Positions 44,372 to 53,966 of a DNA stretch of 64,000 bases are shown here, piece after piece. The stretch comes from Candidatus Methanomethylophilaceae archaeon. Lineage in GTDB: Archaea; Thermoplasmatota; Thermoplasmata; Methanomassiliicoccales; Methanomethylophilaceae. The stretch's first letter is position 1. Every line of letters begins with the position of its first letter. The stretch is from contig CALUHR010000001.1 of the NCBI GenBank assembly GCA_944320495.1, positions 21,697-85,696 of the forward strand. Direction: 5' to 3'. The translations under genes were made by a program, and so were the position numbers. A model generated the notes under the pieces. The model was not told the origin of the DNA. It worked only from the letters and a program-made list of their open reading frames with translations, and made no database searches.

Positions 44372-45739
44372 ATGAGCAACGTCTGTCCCTTGGACTACAG
44401 GTACGGTCGCGAGGACATGAAGAATGTCTTCAGCGAGGACAGCCGCATACGCAACGAGATGCTCGTCGAGGCCGCCCTCGCCAGGGCGCACGCCTCTCTC
44501 GGCACCATCCCGCAGTCTGCGGCCGACGAGATCACCCGCGCTGCGACGCTGGACGTCGTCAGCGTCGACAGGATAAAGCAGATCGAGTCGGAGACCCGCC
44601 ACGACCTCATGGCCATGGTCAAGGCCGTGACCGAGAAGTGCGAGGGGGATGCCGGCAAGTACGTCCATCTCGGAGCAACATCAAACGACATCGTGGACAC
44701 AGCCACCGCCCTCCAGCTCAAGGAGGCCATGGGCATCGTCCTCGAGGACGTCGACAACCTGATCATGACGTTCGCCGCCCTGGCCAAGAGGGAGAGGGAC
44801 ACCCTCGAGATCGGCAGGACGCACGCGCAGTTCGCCATCCCGATCACCTACGGGTTCAAGGTCGCCGGATACATCGCGGAGATGATCAGGCACAGGGAGA
44901 GGATCATAGAGGCCATGCCCAGGGTGTGCGCCGGCAAGATGGCCGGTGCCGTCGGTACTGGAGCGGCCCTCGGAGCCAACTTCTTCGAGGTCCAGCGCAG
45001 GGTGATGTCCGATCTCGGGCTCACCTACGAGCCCGCGGCTACGCAGGTCGTCGGACGCGACAGGTACACCGAGGCCATATGCCTCATGGCGAACATCGCC
45101 GCATCCCTCGAGAGGTACTGCACCGAGGTCAGGAACCTCCAGAGGTCCGAGGTCGCCGAGGCGTCCGAGTACTTCGACGTGTCCAAGCAGGTGGGCAGCT
45201 CCACGATGGCTCAGAAGAGGAATCCGATGAACTCCGAGAACGTCTGCGGTCTGGCCCGCGTCATCCGCGGATTCGTCACGCCCGCCTTCGAGAGCCAGAT
45301 TCTCTGGCACGAGAGGGATCTGTGCAACTCCTCCACCGAGAGATTCACCCTGCCCCATGTGTTCGTCCTCATCGACGAGATTCTCAAGAAGACCGCCTGG
45401 ATCTACTCCGGGCTGGAGATCCATCGCGACAGGATGCTCGAGAACATCGAGTCCTCCCGCGGACTGGTCATGGCCGAGCCCCTCATGATGAAGCTCACCG
45501 AGAAGGGCATCGGCAGGCAGGACGCGCACGAGATCATCCGCTCATCCGCCATGGTCGCCGAGGACACCGGCAGGCACCTGAGGGATGTCCTGATGGAGAG
45601 GGAGGACCTCAAGGGTGTCCTCACCCCGGAGGAGATCGTCGCCACCATGGATGCCTCCAACTACGTTGGCGGAGCCAGGGAGATCGTCGACAAGATGGTC
45701 GCCGCCGCCGAGGACGTCGTTGGAAGGAAGGTCGAGCGA
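44372..45739 (+). CDS. purB: Adenylosuccinate lyase
   Basis: A 455-residue lyase of AMP and IMP synthesis. Fumarase-superfamily signatures are KYVHLGATSNDIVDTATALQLKEA (catalytic His region), EIGRTHAQFAIPITYGFKVAGY and SSTMAQKRNPMNSENVCGLAR (signature loop with catalytic Ser). It starts at ATG 44372 with a TTTATAAGG TATA box near 44270. There is no canonical stop: the frame at the family end reads GTC-GAG-CGA, and the CGA (45737-45739) overlaps the next ATG as CGATG, the exact analogue of the common TGATG junction. Without it the protein gains 30 residues unlike any lyase. Confidence 0.93.
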
Positions 45740-45903
45740 TGGACAGGAAGCATCAGGGGCTCGTCCTCGGGGCGATCGTCGGAGCCGCGCTCTGCGCCTT
45801 CATGTACTTCGAGTCCCACAGCTGGGTGAGTCTCATACTGATCCCGATCGGCGCGCTCATGGGAGCAGCGCCCCAGTACCTCAGACCCAAGGACGAGGAC
45901 TGA
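45739..45903 (+). CDS. Small membrane protein
   Basis: A 54-residue protein, MDRKHQG followed by two short hydrophobic segments (LVLGAIVGAALCAFMYF, VSLILIPIGALMGAAPQYL) and RPKDED. Unknown family. Its ATG shares the A of the purB CGA, so its start depends on purB termination there. The stop is TGA, followed by a terminator hairpin. Confidence 0.62.
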   Translation: MDRKHQGLVLGAIVGAALCAFMYFESHSWVSLILIPIGALMGAAPQYLRPKDED

Positions 45904-45915
45904 AAAAACGAAGAT

Positions 45916-45938
45916 GGGTCGGGGTTCCCTCCCGACCC
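45916..45938. terminator. Bidirectional terminator hairpin
   Basis: GGGTCGGG-7-base loop-CCCGACCC lies between convergent genes, with A-run on one side and TGTTTAT on the other. Confidence 0.65.
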
Positions 45939-45953
45939 TGTTTATCTCTATTA

Positions 45954-46379
45954 TCAGAGGACCTTCTTGCCGGCTTTCGGTCCGGGGGCGACGTTGTACA
46001 CGTCCTCGATGCACATCTTGACGAGGTGCTTGGCAGGGGCGGTCTCCATCCTGGAATGGGCGATGGTGACGGCCTTCTCGTAGTCGGAGCCGGAGTCCAA
46101 GATCTCGAGGGATCCCTTGACCTGCCAGCATCCGCCCTTGTACTCGGGGGACCAGAGGAAGAAGGACGCCTTGGGGTTCTCCTTCATGTTGGCGATGGTC
46201 TTGTCGAAGAAGTTGTCGATAATCCAGATCTTCCCGTCCTCGCCGGGGAAGAGCATCCCGACGGGTACGACGTTGGGGACGCCGTCCTTGCTGGCCGTGG
46301 CGAGGGAGAAGATGCGCATGGCCTTCATACACTCCTTCATCTCGGGGGTCAGCTCCTTGTCGCAGTTGTTGCACGACAT
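45954..46379 (-). CDS. Pyridoxamine 5'-phosphate oxidase-like flavin/heme-binding protein
   Basis: A 141-residue split-barrel protein: MKAMRIFSLATASKDGVPNVVPVGML, WIIDNFFDKTIANMKENPKASFFLWSPEYKGGCWQVKGSLEIL, the standard PNPOx-like strand pattern for binding FMN or similar. An N-terminal CNNC may bind metal. The true substrate is unknown. It is monocistronic and ends in TGA. Confidence 0.8.
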   Translation of the reverse strand: MSCNNCDKELTPEMKECMKAMRIFSLATASKDGVPNVVPVGMLFPGEDGKIWIIDNFFDKTIANMKENPKASFFLWSPEYKGGCWQVKGSLEILDSGSDYEKAVTIAHSRMETAPAKHLVKMCIEDVYNVAPGPKAGKKVL

Positions 46380-46462
46380 GAGGGACTAATCTAATTCCGG
46401 ATATTAACGGAGGAGCTTTGCGATAGGTGTTATCATTATCCTATTTGTATAATCAATGGAGA

Positions 46463-46475
46463 ATTCTATTATAAG
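46463..46475 (+). promoter_or_regulatory. TATA box of the first MFS gene
   Basis: TCTATTATAAGGG lies about 28 bases before the ATG at 46498, which fits a leaderless transcript; comparable AT boxes precede the other two MFS genes at the same distance. Confidence 0.5.
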
Positions 46476-46497
46476 GGGAATTTTTTTAACGAGACTT

Positions 46498-47706
46498 ATG
46501 GCGCAGAAGGAGAGGATCTTCACAAGGGATTTCACCATAGATGCGGTAATCTCCCTCTGCTGTTCGCTGAACTACTTCACTCTGCTGATCAACATCACCG
46601 GGTATGCTTCGTTCGCCTTCGGAGCCGACCCTGCTGCCGGCGGGACCGCGGCGGGCATCTACGTCATCGGCGGGCTGCTGTCCCGTGTTCTCATAGGGAA
46701 GTACGTCGAGCTCGTCGGACGCAAGAAGATGCTGATCGCAGGTCTGCTCCTGGCCGTGGTCATGTCGGCATCGTACTTCTTCGTCACATCCATAGCCATG
46801 CTGTATGTCGTCCGCTTCATTCACGGGATGAGCTACGGTCTGAGCAGCACGTGCACGTCAGACATCGTGGCAAAGCTCGTCCCGCCCAGCAGGCGCGGCG
46901 AGGGTCTCGGTTACTTCTTCCTCGGAACTACCATCGCATGCGCCATCGGTCCCCTCCTGGGCATGAGCCTGGGTCAGGCGCATAACTACGACGGGGTGTT
47001 CACCGTGGGGTTGGTGATGTATTCGATCTCCCTGCTGCTCGCCCTTTTCATCCACGTCCCGGAGGAGGACCTCACCGAGGAGCAGAAGGCGGAGGCCAGG
47101 AGCTTCAGCGTGCACAACCTGTTCCAGTGGTCCGCGGTCCCCCTGGCCGTGACCGTCATGGTGTTCTACTTCTCCTACTCCGGGGTCCTCTCGTTCATTT
47201 CGGAGTACGCCGAGGAGATCGACATGGTCGAGGCGGCGACCTACTTCTATCTGGCCGTCGCCGCAGGCACCCTGATATCCAGGATATTCGCCGGGCGCAT
47301 CTATGATTCCAAAGGGCCGAACGTGGTCATGATTCCCGCGTTCATCTGCTTCATAGTCGGCATGGTGGTGTTCGCGGAGGCCCCGAACGAGGTCCTGTTC
47401 CTAGGAGCCGGGTTCATAATCGGATTCGCGATCTCGATCGTGTTCTCGATATGCCAGTCCATCGTCGTCGCCCGCAGCCCACCGAGGAGGTACGGGGTCA
47501 CCACGTCCACGTTCTCAGCTCTCAACGATCTGGGGACGGGGATCGGCCCCTCGGTCCTGGGGGTTCTGATCACCGCCATCGGCTATCAGAACATGTACCT
47601 CACATGTGCGGGTGTGGCCTGCGTCAGCATGCTGATGTACTGGACGATCCACGGCAGGAGGGAGGGCAACAGGCCCGGCCGCGACATCGTCCAGGACTCC
47701 GAATGA
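46498..47706 (+). CDS. MFS transporter (tandem copy 1)
   Basis: A 402-residue, 12-helix major facilitator. It begins MAQKERIFTRDF, then helix 1, the A-motif loop GKYVELVGRKKMLIAG (between helices 2 and 3), LVPPSRRGEGLGYFF after helix 4-5, RIFAGRIYDSKG as the second-half A-like motif, and ARSPPRRYGVTTSTFSALNDLGTGIGPS. The substrate is unknown; drug-type exporters look similar. Start at 46498 by alignment with copies 2 and 3, which begin the same way. The stop is TGA (VQDSE). Confidence 0.85.
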   Translation: MAQKERIFTRDFTIDAVISLCCSLNYFTLLINITGYASFAFGADPAAGGTAAGIYVIGGLLSRVLIGKYVELVGRKKMLIAGLLLAVVMSASYFFVTSIAMLYVVRFIHGMSYGLSSTCTSDIVAKLVPPSRRGEGLGYFFLGTTIACAIGPLLGMSLGQAHNYDGVFTVGLVMYSISLLLALFIHVPEEDLTEEQKAEARSFSVHNLFQWSAVPLAVTVMVFYFSYSGVLSFISEYAEEIDMVEAATYFYLAVAAGTLISRIFAGRIYDSKGPNVVMIPAFICFIVGMVVFAEAPNEVLFLGAGFIIGFAISIVFSICQSIVVARSPPRRYGVTTSTFSALNDLGTGIGPSVLGVLITAIGYQNMYLTCAGVACVSMLMYWTIHGRREGNRPGRDIVQDSE

Positions 47707-47766
47707 GGTTGTCGATGGACGGCCGATAAACATCAGGATATACCTGCTATCGCAATCAGTAATCTG

Positions 47767-48972
47767 ATGGGTCAGCAGAGACTATTCACGAAGGATTTCG
47801 TCCTCAACACGTTGGTGTCGTTCTGCTGCTATCTCAATTTCTACACGCTGCTCATCAATATGAACGGCTTCGCCTCCGATGAGTTTGGAGCCGATCCCGC
47901 CATGGGCGGCGTGGTAGCGGGAATCTATGTCATCGGCGGACTGCTAACCAGGGTCCTGCTCGGGAAATATGTCGAGATGTTCGGACGCAAGAGGATGCTG
48001 GTGTGCAGCCTCGTGCTGGCGGTGGTCATGTCCGTGTGTTATCTGATGGCAACATCGATGGTCATGCTCTGCATCGTGCGGCTGGTCCATGGGATGAGCT
48101 ATGGTCTGAGCAGCACGTGCACGTCGGACATAGCTGCCAAGCTGGTGCCACCCAGCAGGAGGGGCGAGGGTCTGGGGTATTTCTTCCTGAGCATCACCGT
48201 GTCCTGCGCGATAGGTCCGCTTCTGGGGATGACGTTGGGATCCTCCAACCACTATCAGGACGTGTTCATGGTCGCAATGGCAATGCAGATCCTGGCCCTT
48301 CTGATGGCCCTGCCGCTCCATGTTCCCGAGGAGAGGCTCTCGGAATCCCAAAAGAAGGAGGCCAGAAGCTTCAGGCTGAACAGTCTCCTGCAGGTCTCCG
48401 CTCTCCCGCTCTCGTTCACGGCCCTCATCTTCTTCTTCGCCTACTCGGGGGTTCTCGCCTTTCTTTCCGAGTATACGGCGGATATAGGGCTGTCCGATGT
48501 GGCCCCTTATTTCTACCTGGTCGTTGCCGCTGGTACGCTGGTGTCGAGGCTGTACGCCGGCAGGGTCTACGATATGAAGGGCTCCAACGTCGTGATGATC
48601 CCAGGATTCATCCTCTTCGTGCTCGGGATGGCAATCTTCGCCACGGTGCACAATGTCGTCGTGTTCATGATGTCGGGGTTCCTGATCGGAGTGGGAATCT
48701 CGATCATATTCGCGATTACTCAGTCCATCCTGGTTGCCCACAGTCCTCCGAGGAGGTACGGTGTCACCACGTCGACTTTCTCAGCTTTCGATGACCTTGG
48801 TACTGGAATAGGCCCATCCATACTCGGTATGCTGATAATGTCCATCGGTTACCAGGACATGTTCCTGCTATGTTCGGCCCTGGGATTGGTCAGTATGGCG
48901 ATGTACTGGGTCATCCACGGCAGGAAGGAGGGGGATAGCCCCGGCCGCGACATCGTCCAGGATTCGGATTGA
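47767..48972 (+). CDS. MFS transporter (tandem copy 2)
   Basis: A 401-residue MFS paralog of the flanking copies, with identical landmarks: MGQQRLFTKDF start, GKYVEMFGRKRMLVCS, HGMSYGLSSTCTSDIAAKLVPPSRRGEGLGYFFLS, RLYAGRVYDMKG, HSPPRRYGVTTSTFSAFDDLGTGIGPS and the tail GRKEGDSPGRDIVQDSD. A GGATATACC box about 27 bases upstream suggests its own promoter. Substrate unknown. The stop is TGA. Confidence 0.85.
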   Translation: MGQQRLFTKDFVLNTLVSFCCYLNFYTLLINMNGFASDEFGADPAMGGVVAGIYVIGGLLTRVLLGKYVEMFGRKRMLVCSLVLAVVMSVCYLMATSMVMLCIVRLVHGMSYGLSSTCTSDIAAKLVPPSRRGEGLGYFFLSITVSCAIGPLLGMTLGSSNHYQDVFMVAMAMQILALLMALPLHVPEERLSESQKKEARSFRLNSLLQVSALPLSFTALIFFFAYSGVLAFLSEYTADIGLSDVAPYFYLVVAAGTLVSRLYAGRVYDMKGSNVVMIPGFILFVLGMAIFATVHNVVVFMMSGFLIGVGISIIFAITQSILVAHSPPRRYGVTTSTFSAFDDLGTGIGPSILGMLIMSIGYQDMFLLCSALGLVSMAMYWVIHGRKEGDSPGRDIVQDSD

Positions 48973-48987
48973 GAATCGTGATGGAGG

Positions 48988-49073
48988 TGGTGTCGGAGAG
49001 GGGATTCGAACCCCTGAACCACTAAGGACAGGATCCTAAGTCCTGCATCTTTGGCCTGCTTGATTACCCCGAC
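48988..49073 (-). tRNA. tRNA-Leu (anticodon UAG)
   Basis: The minus strand folds as a class II tRNA: acceptor GTCGGGG pairs with CTCCGAC, anticodon stem CAGGA/TCCTG encloses loop CTTAGGA giving anticodon TAG (reads CUA), T arm AGGGGTTCGAATCCCCT, discriminator A and an encoded CCA (48988-48990). A variable arm lies after the anticodon stem, as in tRNA-Leu. It sits between MFS copies 2 and 3, antisense to them. A CTAATATC box upstream may be its promoter. Confidence 0.9.
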
Positions 49074-49269
49074 CTATGACCCTCCATTCGCTGGTCCGAT
49101 ATTAGGGTTGCGAGAATCACGGACGTCTCACGGAGTAGGCTACGAGCGGCTCTGGACATGCCATTGCTACAACGATCCAGTCTGTATTGTCATATCCATG
49201 CGGTCGATGGCTGGATGTCAGCCAATCGCGGGAATTCATTAATAAAGGTTATAGGTGAATACATCCAGC

Positions 49270-50475
49270 ATGCCCAAGGAGAAGATCTTCACCAAGGATT
49301 TCACCCTCGATTCGATCATCTCCTTCTGCTGTTCCCTGAACTACTTCATGCTGTTGATCAACATAGCGGGATTCGCCTCCGTTGAGTTCGGAGCCGATCC
49401 CGCTGCAGGCGGCATGGCTGCTGGAATCTACGTCATCGGCGGTCTGATCTCAAGGGTGTTCATCGGGAAGTACGTGGAGCTGTTCGGACGCAAGCGGATG
49501 CTCGTGATTAGCCTCCTCGCGGCAGCGCTGATGTCCGCATCCTATTTCTTCGTCTCATCGCTGATCATGCTGTTCGCAGTACGTTTCCTGCACGGCATGT
49601 GCTACGGTCTAAGCAGCACGTGCACATCAGACATCGTGGCAAAGCTAGTCCCGCCAAGCAGGCGCGGCGAGGGGCTGGGATACTTCTTCCTCAGCCTGAC
49701 CCTCTCATGCGCGATTGGTCCTCTGCTCGGAATGACCCTCGGGGCCTCCCAGAGTTATGACACCGTGTTCGCGATAGGTCTCGTCATGTACTCGGTCGCT
49801 CTGGTCATGGCTCTGATACTTCATGTCCCAGAGGAGGAGCTGACAGAGGGTCAGAAGGCCGAGGCAAGGAGCTTCGACATCCGCAACCTCTTCCAGGTGT
49901 CCGCAATCCCTCTGTCCCTCATGGTCATGGTATTCTACTTCGCCTACTCGGGGGTCCTCTCCTTTCTGGCGGAGTACGCCGAATTCCTGGACATCGTGGG
50001 CATAGCCTCGTTCTTTTACGTGGCAGTGGCGATCGGCACTCTGGTATCGAGGCTCTCAGCTGGAAGGATCTACGATGCCAGGGGCTCCAATATCGTCATG
50101 ATACCCGGTCTCCTGAGCTTTATCTCCGGCATGGTGATATTCGCCACGACGGACAACGAGATGCTCTTCCTGGGAGCAGGGCTCCTGATAGGGTTCGGGA
50201 TTTCCATCGTGTACTCGATAACCCAGTCCATCATCGTGGCCCACAGCCCGCCGAGGAGGTACGGCGTTACTATGTCCACCTACTCGGCCTTCGATGATCT
50301 CGGCTCCGGGATAGGTCCGTCCATCCTGGGTCTGCTTATCACGTCCGTGGGATTCCGCGACATGTACCTCTTCAGTGCAGGCGTGGCCTGCCTCAGCCTG
50401 CTGATGTATTGGGTCATCCACGGCAGGAGGGAGGGACGGACGCCCGGGTGCGAGATCAGGCCCGACACGGATTGA
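49270..50475 (+). CDS. MFS transporter (tandem copy 3)
   Basis: A 401-residue MFS paralog: MPKEKIFTKDF start, GKYVELFGRKRMLVIS, HGMCYGLSSTCTSDIVAKLVPPSRRGEGLGYFFLS, RLSAGRIYDARG, HSPPRRYGVTMSTYSAFDDLGSGIGPS and the tail GRREGRTPGCEIRPDTD. ATTAATAAAGG about 28 bases before the ATG suggests a leaderless message. It is separated from copy 2 by the tRNA-Leu. Substrate unknown. The stop is TGA. Confidence 0.85.
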   Translation: MPKEKIFTKDFTLDSIISFCCSLNYFMLLINIAGFASVEFGADPAAGGMAAGIYVIGGLISRVFIGKYVELFGRKRMLVISLLAAALMSASYFFVSSLIMLFAVRFLHGMCYGLSSTCTSDIVAKLVPPSRRGEGLGYFFLSLTLSCAIGPLLGMTLGASQSYDTVFAIGLVMYSVALVMALILHVPEEELTEGQKAEARSFDIRNLFQVSAIPLSLMVMVFYFAYSGVLSFLAEYAEFLDIVGIASFFYVAVAIGTLVSRLSAGRIYDARGSNIVMIPGLLSFISGMVIFATTDNEMLFLGAGLLIGFGISIVYSITQSIIVAHSPPRRYGVTMSTYSAFDDLGSGIGPSILGLLITSVGFRDMYLFSAGVACLSLLMYWVIHGRREGRTPGCEIRPDTD

Positions 50476-50708
50476 ACGTAGCCCCGACTCATGACCCATG
50501 TGGGAGAGTAATCTGGATCTTCGGAATCCAATCGTGCCGTCATTAAATACGGGGTGCCAATCACCGTTCATGGTCCCGGCGGATGTGCCAGCCAGTATCG
50601 ATACGAGCCACGGTCTCATGGTCGCGCAATCAGTCAGTGGGACGTCAGGTCGTGACGATGCCCTCCGTTCCGATGTGGCATGTACGATTGGTCCGCGGAG
50701 GTCGTCGG

Positions 50709-52085
50709 TTGCCGAGCGATCACGAAATCTATGGTACGATGCAGGTCGGCCAGCTCTTCGCCAGATGCGCGGTTCCGGGCGTCATCTCTGGTCTGGTGTG
50801 GGCGCTCTGCTCCATCGCGGACGGGATCTTCGTGGGCAACTATCTCGGCAGCGATTCGCTGGCCGCCGTGAATCTGGCTTGGCCCGTCATGACCGTCGTC
50901 ATGGCGCTGGTGGATATGATAGCGGCCGGCTCCTCGGTCAGGATCTCGATGCATCTCGGCTCGGGGGATGTCGAATCAGCCAGGAGGGTCTTCTCGGGAT
51001 CGGTCCGGTTCATTGTCGTCATATCGGTTCTTTTCACCCTGTTCGGGGTGTTTCTCGCCGATCCGGTTGTACGCGTATTCGGCGCCGAAGGTGAGCTGGC
51101 CGAAGTCACTGCCCAGTACATCGCCGTATTCAGTCTGTTCGCTCCTGTGGGTCTGTTGTTCTTCGCCACGGACAACTACCTGAGGATATGCGGAGCCGTC
51201 GGGCTGAGCATGTGGATCAACGTGGGCGTCACGGTCCTCAACATAGGGCTCCTGGCACTGCTGATCGGCGTGATGGGGTACGGGACTTGGGCTAGCGCTT
51301 TCGCCACGGGCTTCAGCGTCTGCGTGGGTTCGGTGGTCGCCCTGGTCCCCTTTCTCCGCGGGAGGTACGTGCTCACATTCGTTAGGGGATGGATGGATCT
51401 GCGCACCACGGCCCGCGTGATGTACAACGGGATCTCCACGTTCTTCAACGGTGTCTCCGGGTCGCTCTACATGATGGTGGCTAACACTGTGCTCCTGGCG
51501 ATCGCGGGCAATGCCGGCGTCTCCTCCTTCGGGATCATCATGTACGTGAACTCGGTGATCGGGTCGCTGTTCTTCGGTACGGCGTCGGCCATGCAGCCGG
51601 CGCTCAGCTACAACCACGGTGCTGGCGACGGTCACAGGGTGAGGTCGCTTTCCGCGGTCATGTTCGCCGTGTCCATGGCGATGGGCGTCGGCATGTGCGC
51701 CGCATGCATCCTATTGGACGACGGTATCGTGTCTGTCTTCCTGAGCGACGGCGACTCATCCGTGGCGGCGATGGCCGCTGCCGGTCTCTCGATATATGCG
51801 TTCTCGTACCTCACGATGTGGGCGTCCACGGAGGTCAACCAGGTCCTGGCTGCGACGGACCTCCCGACGTACGCGCTGTCTGTCGGCGTGACGTCCCAGC
51901 TCGTCATACCGGTACTGCTCCTGCTCCCGATGTCGGAATGGGGGGTGGACGGCGTGTGGTGGTCGATGGTCCTTGGTTATGCGGTGTCCGCTGTGTTCGC
52001 GGCGGTCATGCTGTTCCTGGGCATCCGCAGGGGGATATTCTCGGCAGGATCCCCGTGCCCTCCGTCCGATCCCGATGCATTCCGA
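50709..52085 (+). CDS. MATE family efflux transporter
   Basis: A 458-residue MATE protein with 12 helices. N-terminal HEIYGTMQVGQLFARCAVPGVISGLVWALCSIADGIFVGNYLGSDSLAAVNLAWP is diagnostic, and the second half repeats it (GISTFFNGVSGSLYMMVANTVLLAIAGN). It would export drugs or metabolites with Na+ or H+. TTG 50709 is chosen since GGAGGT lies 6 bases upstream; ATG 50739 is the alternative. The C-terminal frame reads GCA-TTC-CGA; the CGA at 52083-52085 is taken as the end and a TAA lies nine codons later. No earlier in-frame CGA. The spacer 50476-50708 holds no other gene. Confidence 0.85.
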
Positions 52086-52151
52086 GCCCCCGTCCGCACG
52101 CGCACCTATAACTAATGGAGACTGGATGCCAGACCCATCGAGGGTTTTCAA

Positions 52152-53966
52152 ATGTCGGATCTACTGTCAGACGGGGGGAGGAGACTCCTCCTGGGGAACG
52201 AGGCTATCGTCCGCGGTCTGTTCGAGGCGGGCGCAGGATTCGCCTCCACGTATCCCGGGACCCCCTCCTCCGAGATCGGGAACCTCCTGGAGGCCCTGTC
52301 CGCGGACGCGGGCATGTACTTCGAGTTCTCCGATAACGAGAAGGTGGCGATGGAGGTCTCCGCCGCCGCCGCATCCGCGGGGGTACGCTCGTTCGTTTTC
52401 ATGAAGCACGTCGGCCTCAACGTCGCGGCCGACCCGATGATGACCCTGGCCTACTCCGGTGTCAGGGCGGGCATGCTCATCCTCACCGCCGACGACCCGT
52501 CGGCCCACAGCTCCCAGAACGAGCAGGACAACAGGTTCTACGCGAAGCTGTCCCTCCTGCCGATGGTGGAGCCTTCCACACCGATGGAGGCCAAGGCCAT
52601 GGTCCCGGAGGCCTACCGCATCTCCGAGGAGCTCGGCCTGCCGGTGATCTTCAGGACCACCACCAGGGTCAACCACGCCCGTGCTCCCGTCGAGTTCGGC
52701 CAGAGGGCCGAGCCCAGAACCAAGGGCCATTTCGACAGGGACTTCGTCCGCTTCGTCAACATCCCCGCCAACGCGAGGGTCAACAGGAAGAGGCTCCTCC
52801 AGCTCAACGAGAGGGCCCTGGAGATGTCCGAGTCCTCCAGCCTCAACTTCGTCGAGGGCGAGGGGGACGTCGGCGTGATCACCTCCGGCGTGTCCTACAC
52901 CTACGTGAAGGAGGCACTGAAGGGCGTCTCCATCCTGAAGCTAGGATTCACGCATCCCGTGCCCGAGAGGATGGTGGCCGACTTCGTCCGTGGCAAGAAG
53001 TCCATCATCGTCGTGGAGGAGCTCGACCCGTACCTGGAGGACGAGGTCCTCAGGATCTGCGCCCAGAACGGCCTCTCGGTCCCCGTCTTCGGGAAGAGGT
53101 CCGGACACCTCCCCTATGCATGGGAGTACTCGCCGGACACCCTGAAGGGCGTGGCCGATATCGCCGAAGTGACGGAGTTCAGGGAGCCCATGCCCCAGCC
53201 GGACATCAAGCTCCCGGCTAGGCCCCCGACGCTGTGCGCCGGATGCCCCCACAGGGGTATCTTCGCGGCCACCAAGAGGGCAGTCGGCAACAGGGACGTC
53301 GTCTACTGCTCGGACATCGGATGCTACACCCTCGGCGGTTCCCCGCCGTTCAACGAGGCCGACTTCATCATCTGCATGGGAGGCGGCGCCGGAGCTGCCG
53401 GAGGATTCGCCCAGACCACCGACCAGCTGCCCATAGCGTTCATGGGAGACTCCACGTTCTTCCATTCCGGTGTCAACCCGCTGATCAACGCCCTGTTCAA
53501 CGATCACAAGATCGTCATGGTGGTGCTCGACAACCGCACCACCGCCATGACCGGGCACCAGCCCAACCCCGGCACCGGCAGGGAGTTCGGAGGGATCACC
53601 ACCGAGCCCCTGGACATCGAGGCCATCGCCCGCGGGGTGGGGGCCAAGTTCGTCAGGACCGTGGATCCCTACGATGTGAAGGCCGCCACCGAGGTCATGA
53701 AGGAAGCGATTGAGTACGACGGCGTCGCCGTCGTGATCTCCAAGCAGGCCTGCCCCCTGGAGCTCAAGAAGCGCAGGATGCTCGCCGCGAGGACCTGCGA
53801 GGTGGACCAGGAGCTGTGCATCCAGTGTTTCAACTGCCTGCGCACCATAGCATGTCCGGCGCTGATCAAGAGGGACGGTCTCGTGGAGACCGATCCCACC
53901 CAGTGCATCGGGTGCGGCATGTGTGCGAACGTCTGTCCCAAGCACGCCATAGGGGTGAAGAAGTGA
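52152..53966 (+). CDS. iorA: Indolepyruvate ferredoxin oxidoreductase subunit alpha
   Basis: A 604-residue IorA that oxidises aryl-2-oxoacids from aromatic amino acids to aryl-acetyl-CoA with ferredoxin. N-terminal pyrimidine domain (GNEAIVRGLFEAGAGFASTYPGTPSSEIGN), TPP-binding C-terminal domain (CAGCPHRGIF, GDSTFFHSGVNPLINALFN with GDS...N) and two 4Fe-4S motifs at the end (CIQCFNCLRTIACP and CIGCGMCANVCPKHAI). Length is normal. It overlaps iorB by four bases (GTGA) and ends in TGA. The products fit the two PaaK ligases at 2300-6410. Confidence 0.95.
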   Translation: MSDLLSDGGRRLLLGNEAIVRGLFEAGAGFASTYPGTPSSEIGNLLEALSADAGMYFEFSDNEKVAMEVSAAAASAGVRSFVFMKHVGLNVAADPMMTLAYSGVRAGMLILTADDPSAHSSQNEQDNRFYAKLSLLPMVEPSTPMEAKAMVPEAYRISEELGLPVIFRTTTRVNHARAPVEFGQRAEPRTKGHFDRDFVRFVNIPANARVNRKRLLQLNERALEMSESSSLNFVEGEGDVGVITSGVSYTYVKEALKGVSILKLGFTHPVPERMVADFVRGKKSIIVVEELDPYLEDEVLRICAQNGLSVPVFGKRSGHLPYAWEYSPDTLKGVADIAEVTEFREPMPQPDIKLPARPPTLCAGCPHRGIFAATKRAVGNRDVVYCSDIGCYTLGGSPPFNEADFIICMGGGAGAAGGFAQTTDQLPIAFMGDSTFFHSGVNPLINALFNDHKIVMVVLDNRTTAMTGHQPNPGTGREFGGITTEPLDIEAIARGVGAKFVRTVDPYDVKAATEVMKEAIEYDGVAVVISKQACPLELKKRRMLAARTCEVDQELCIQCFNCLRTIACPALIKRDGLVETDPTQCIGCGMCANVCPKHAIGVKK

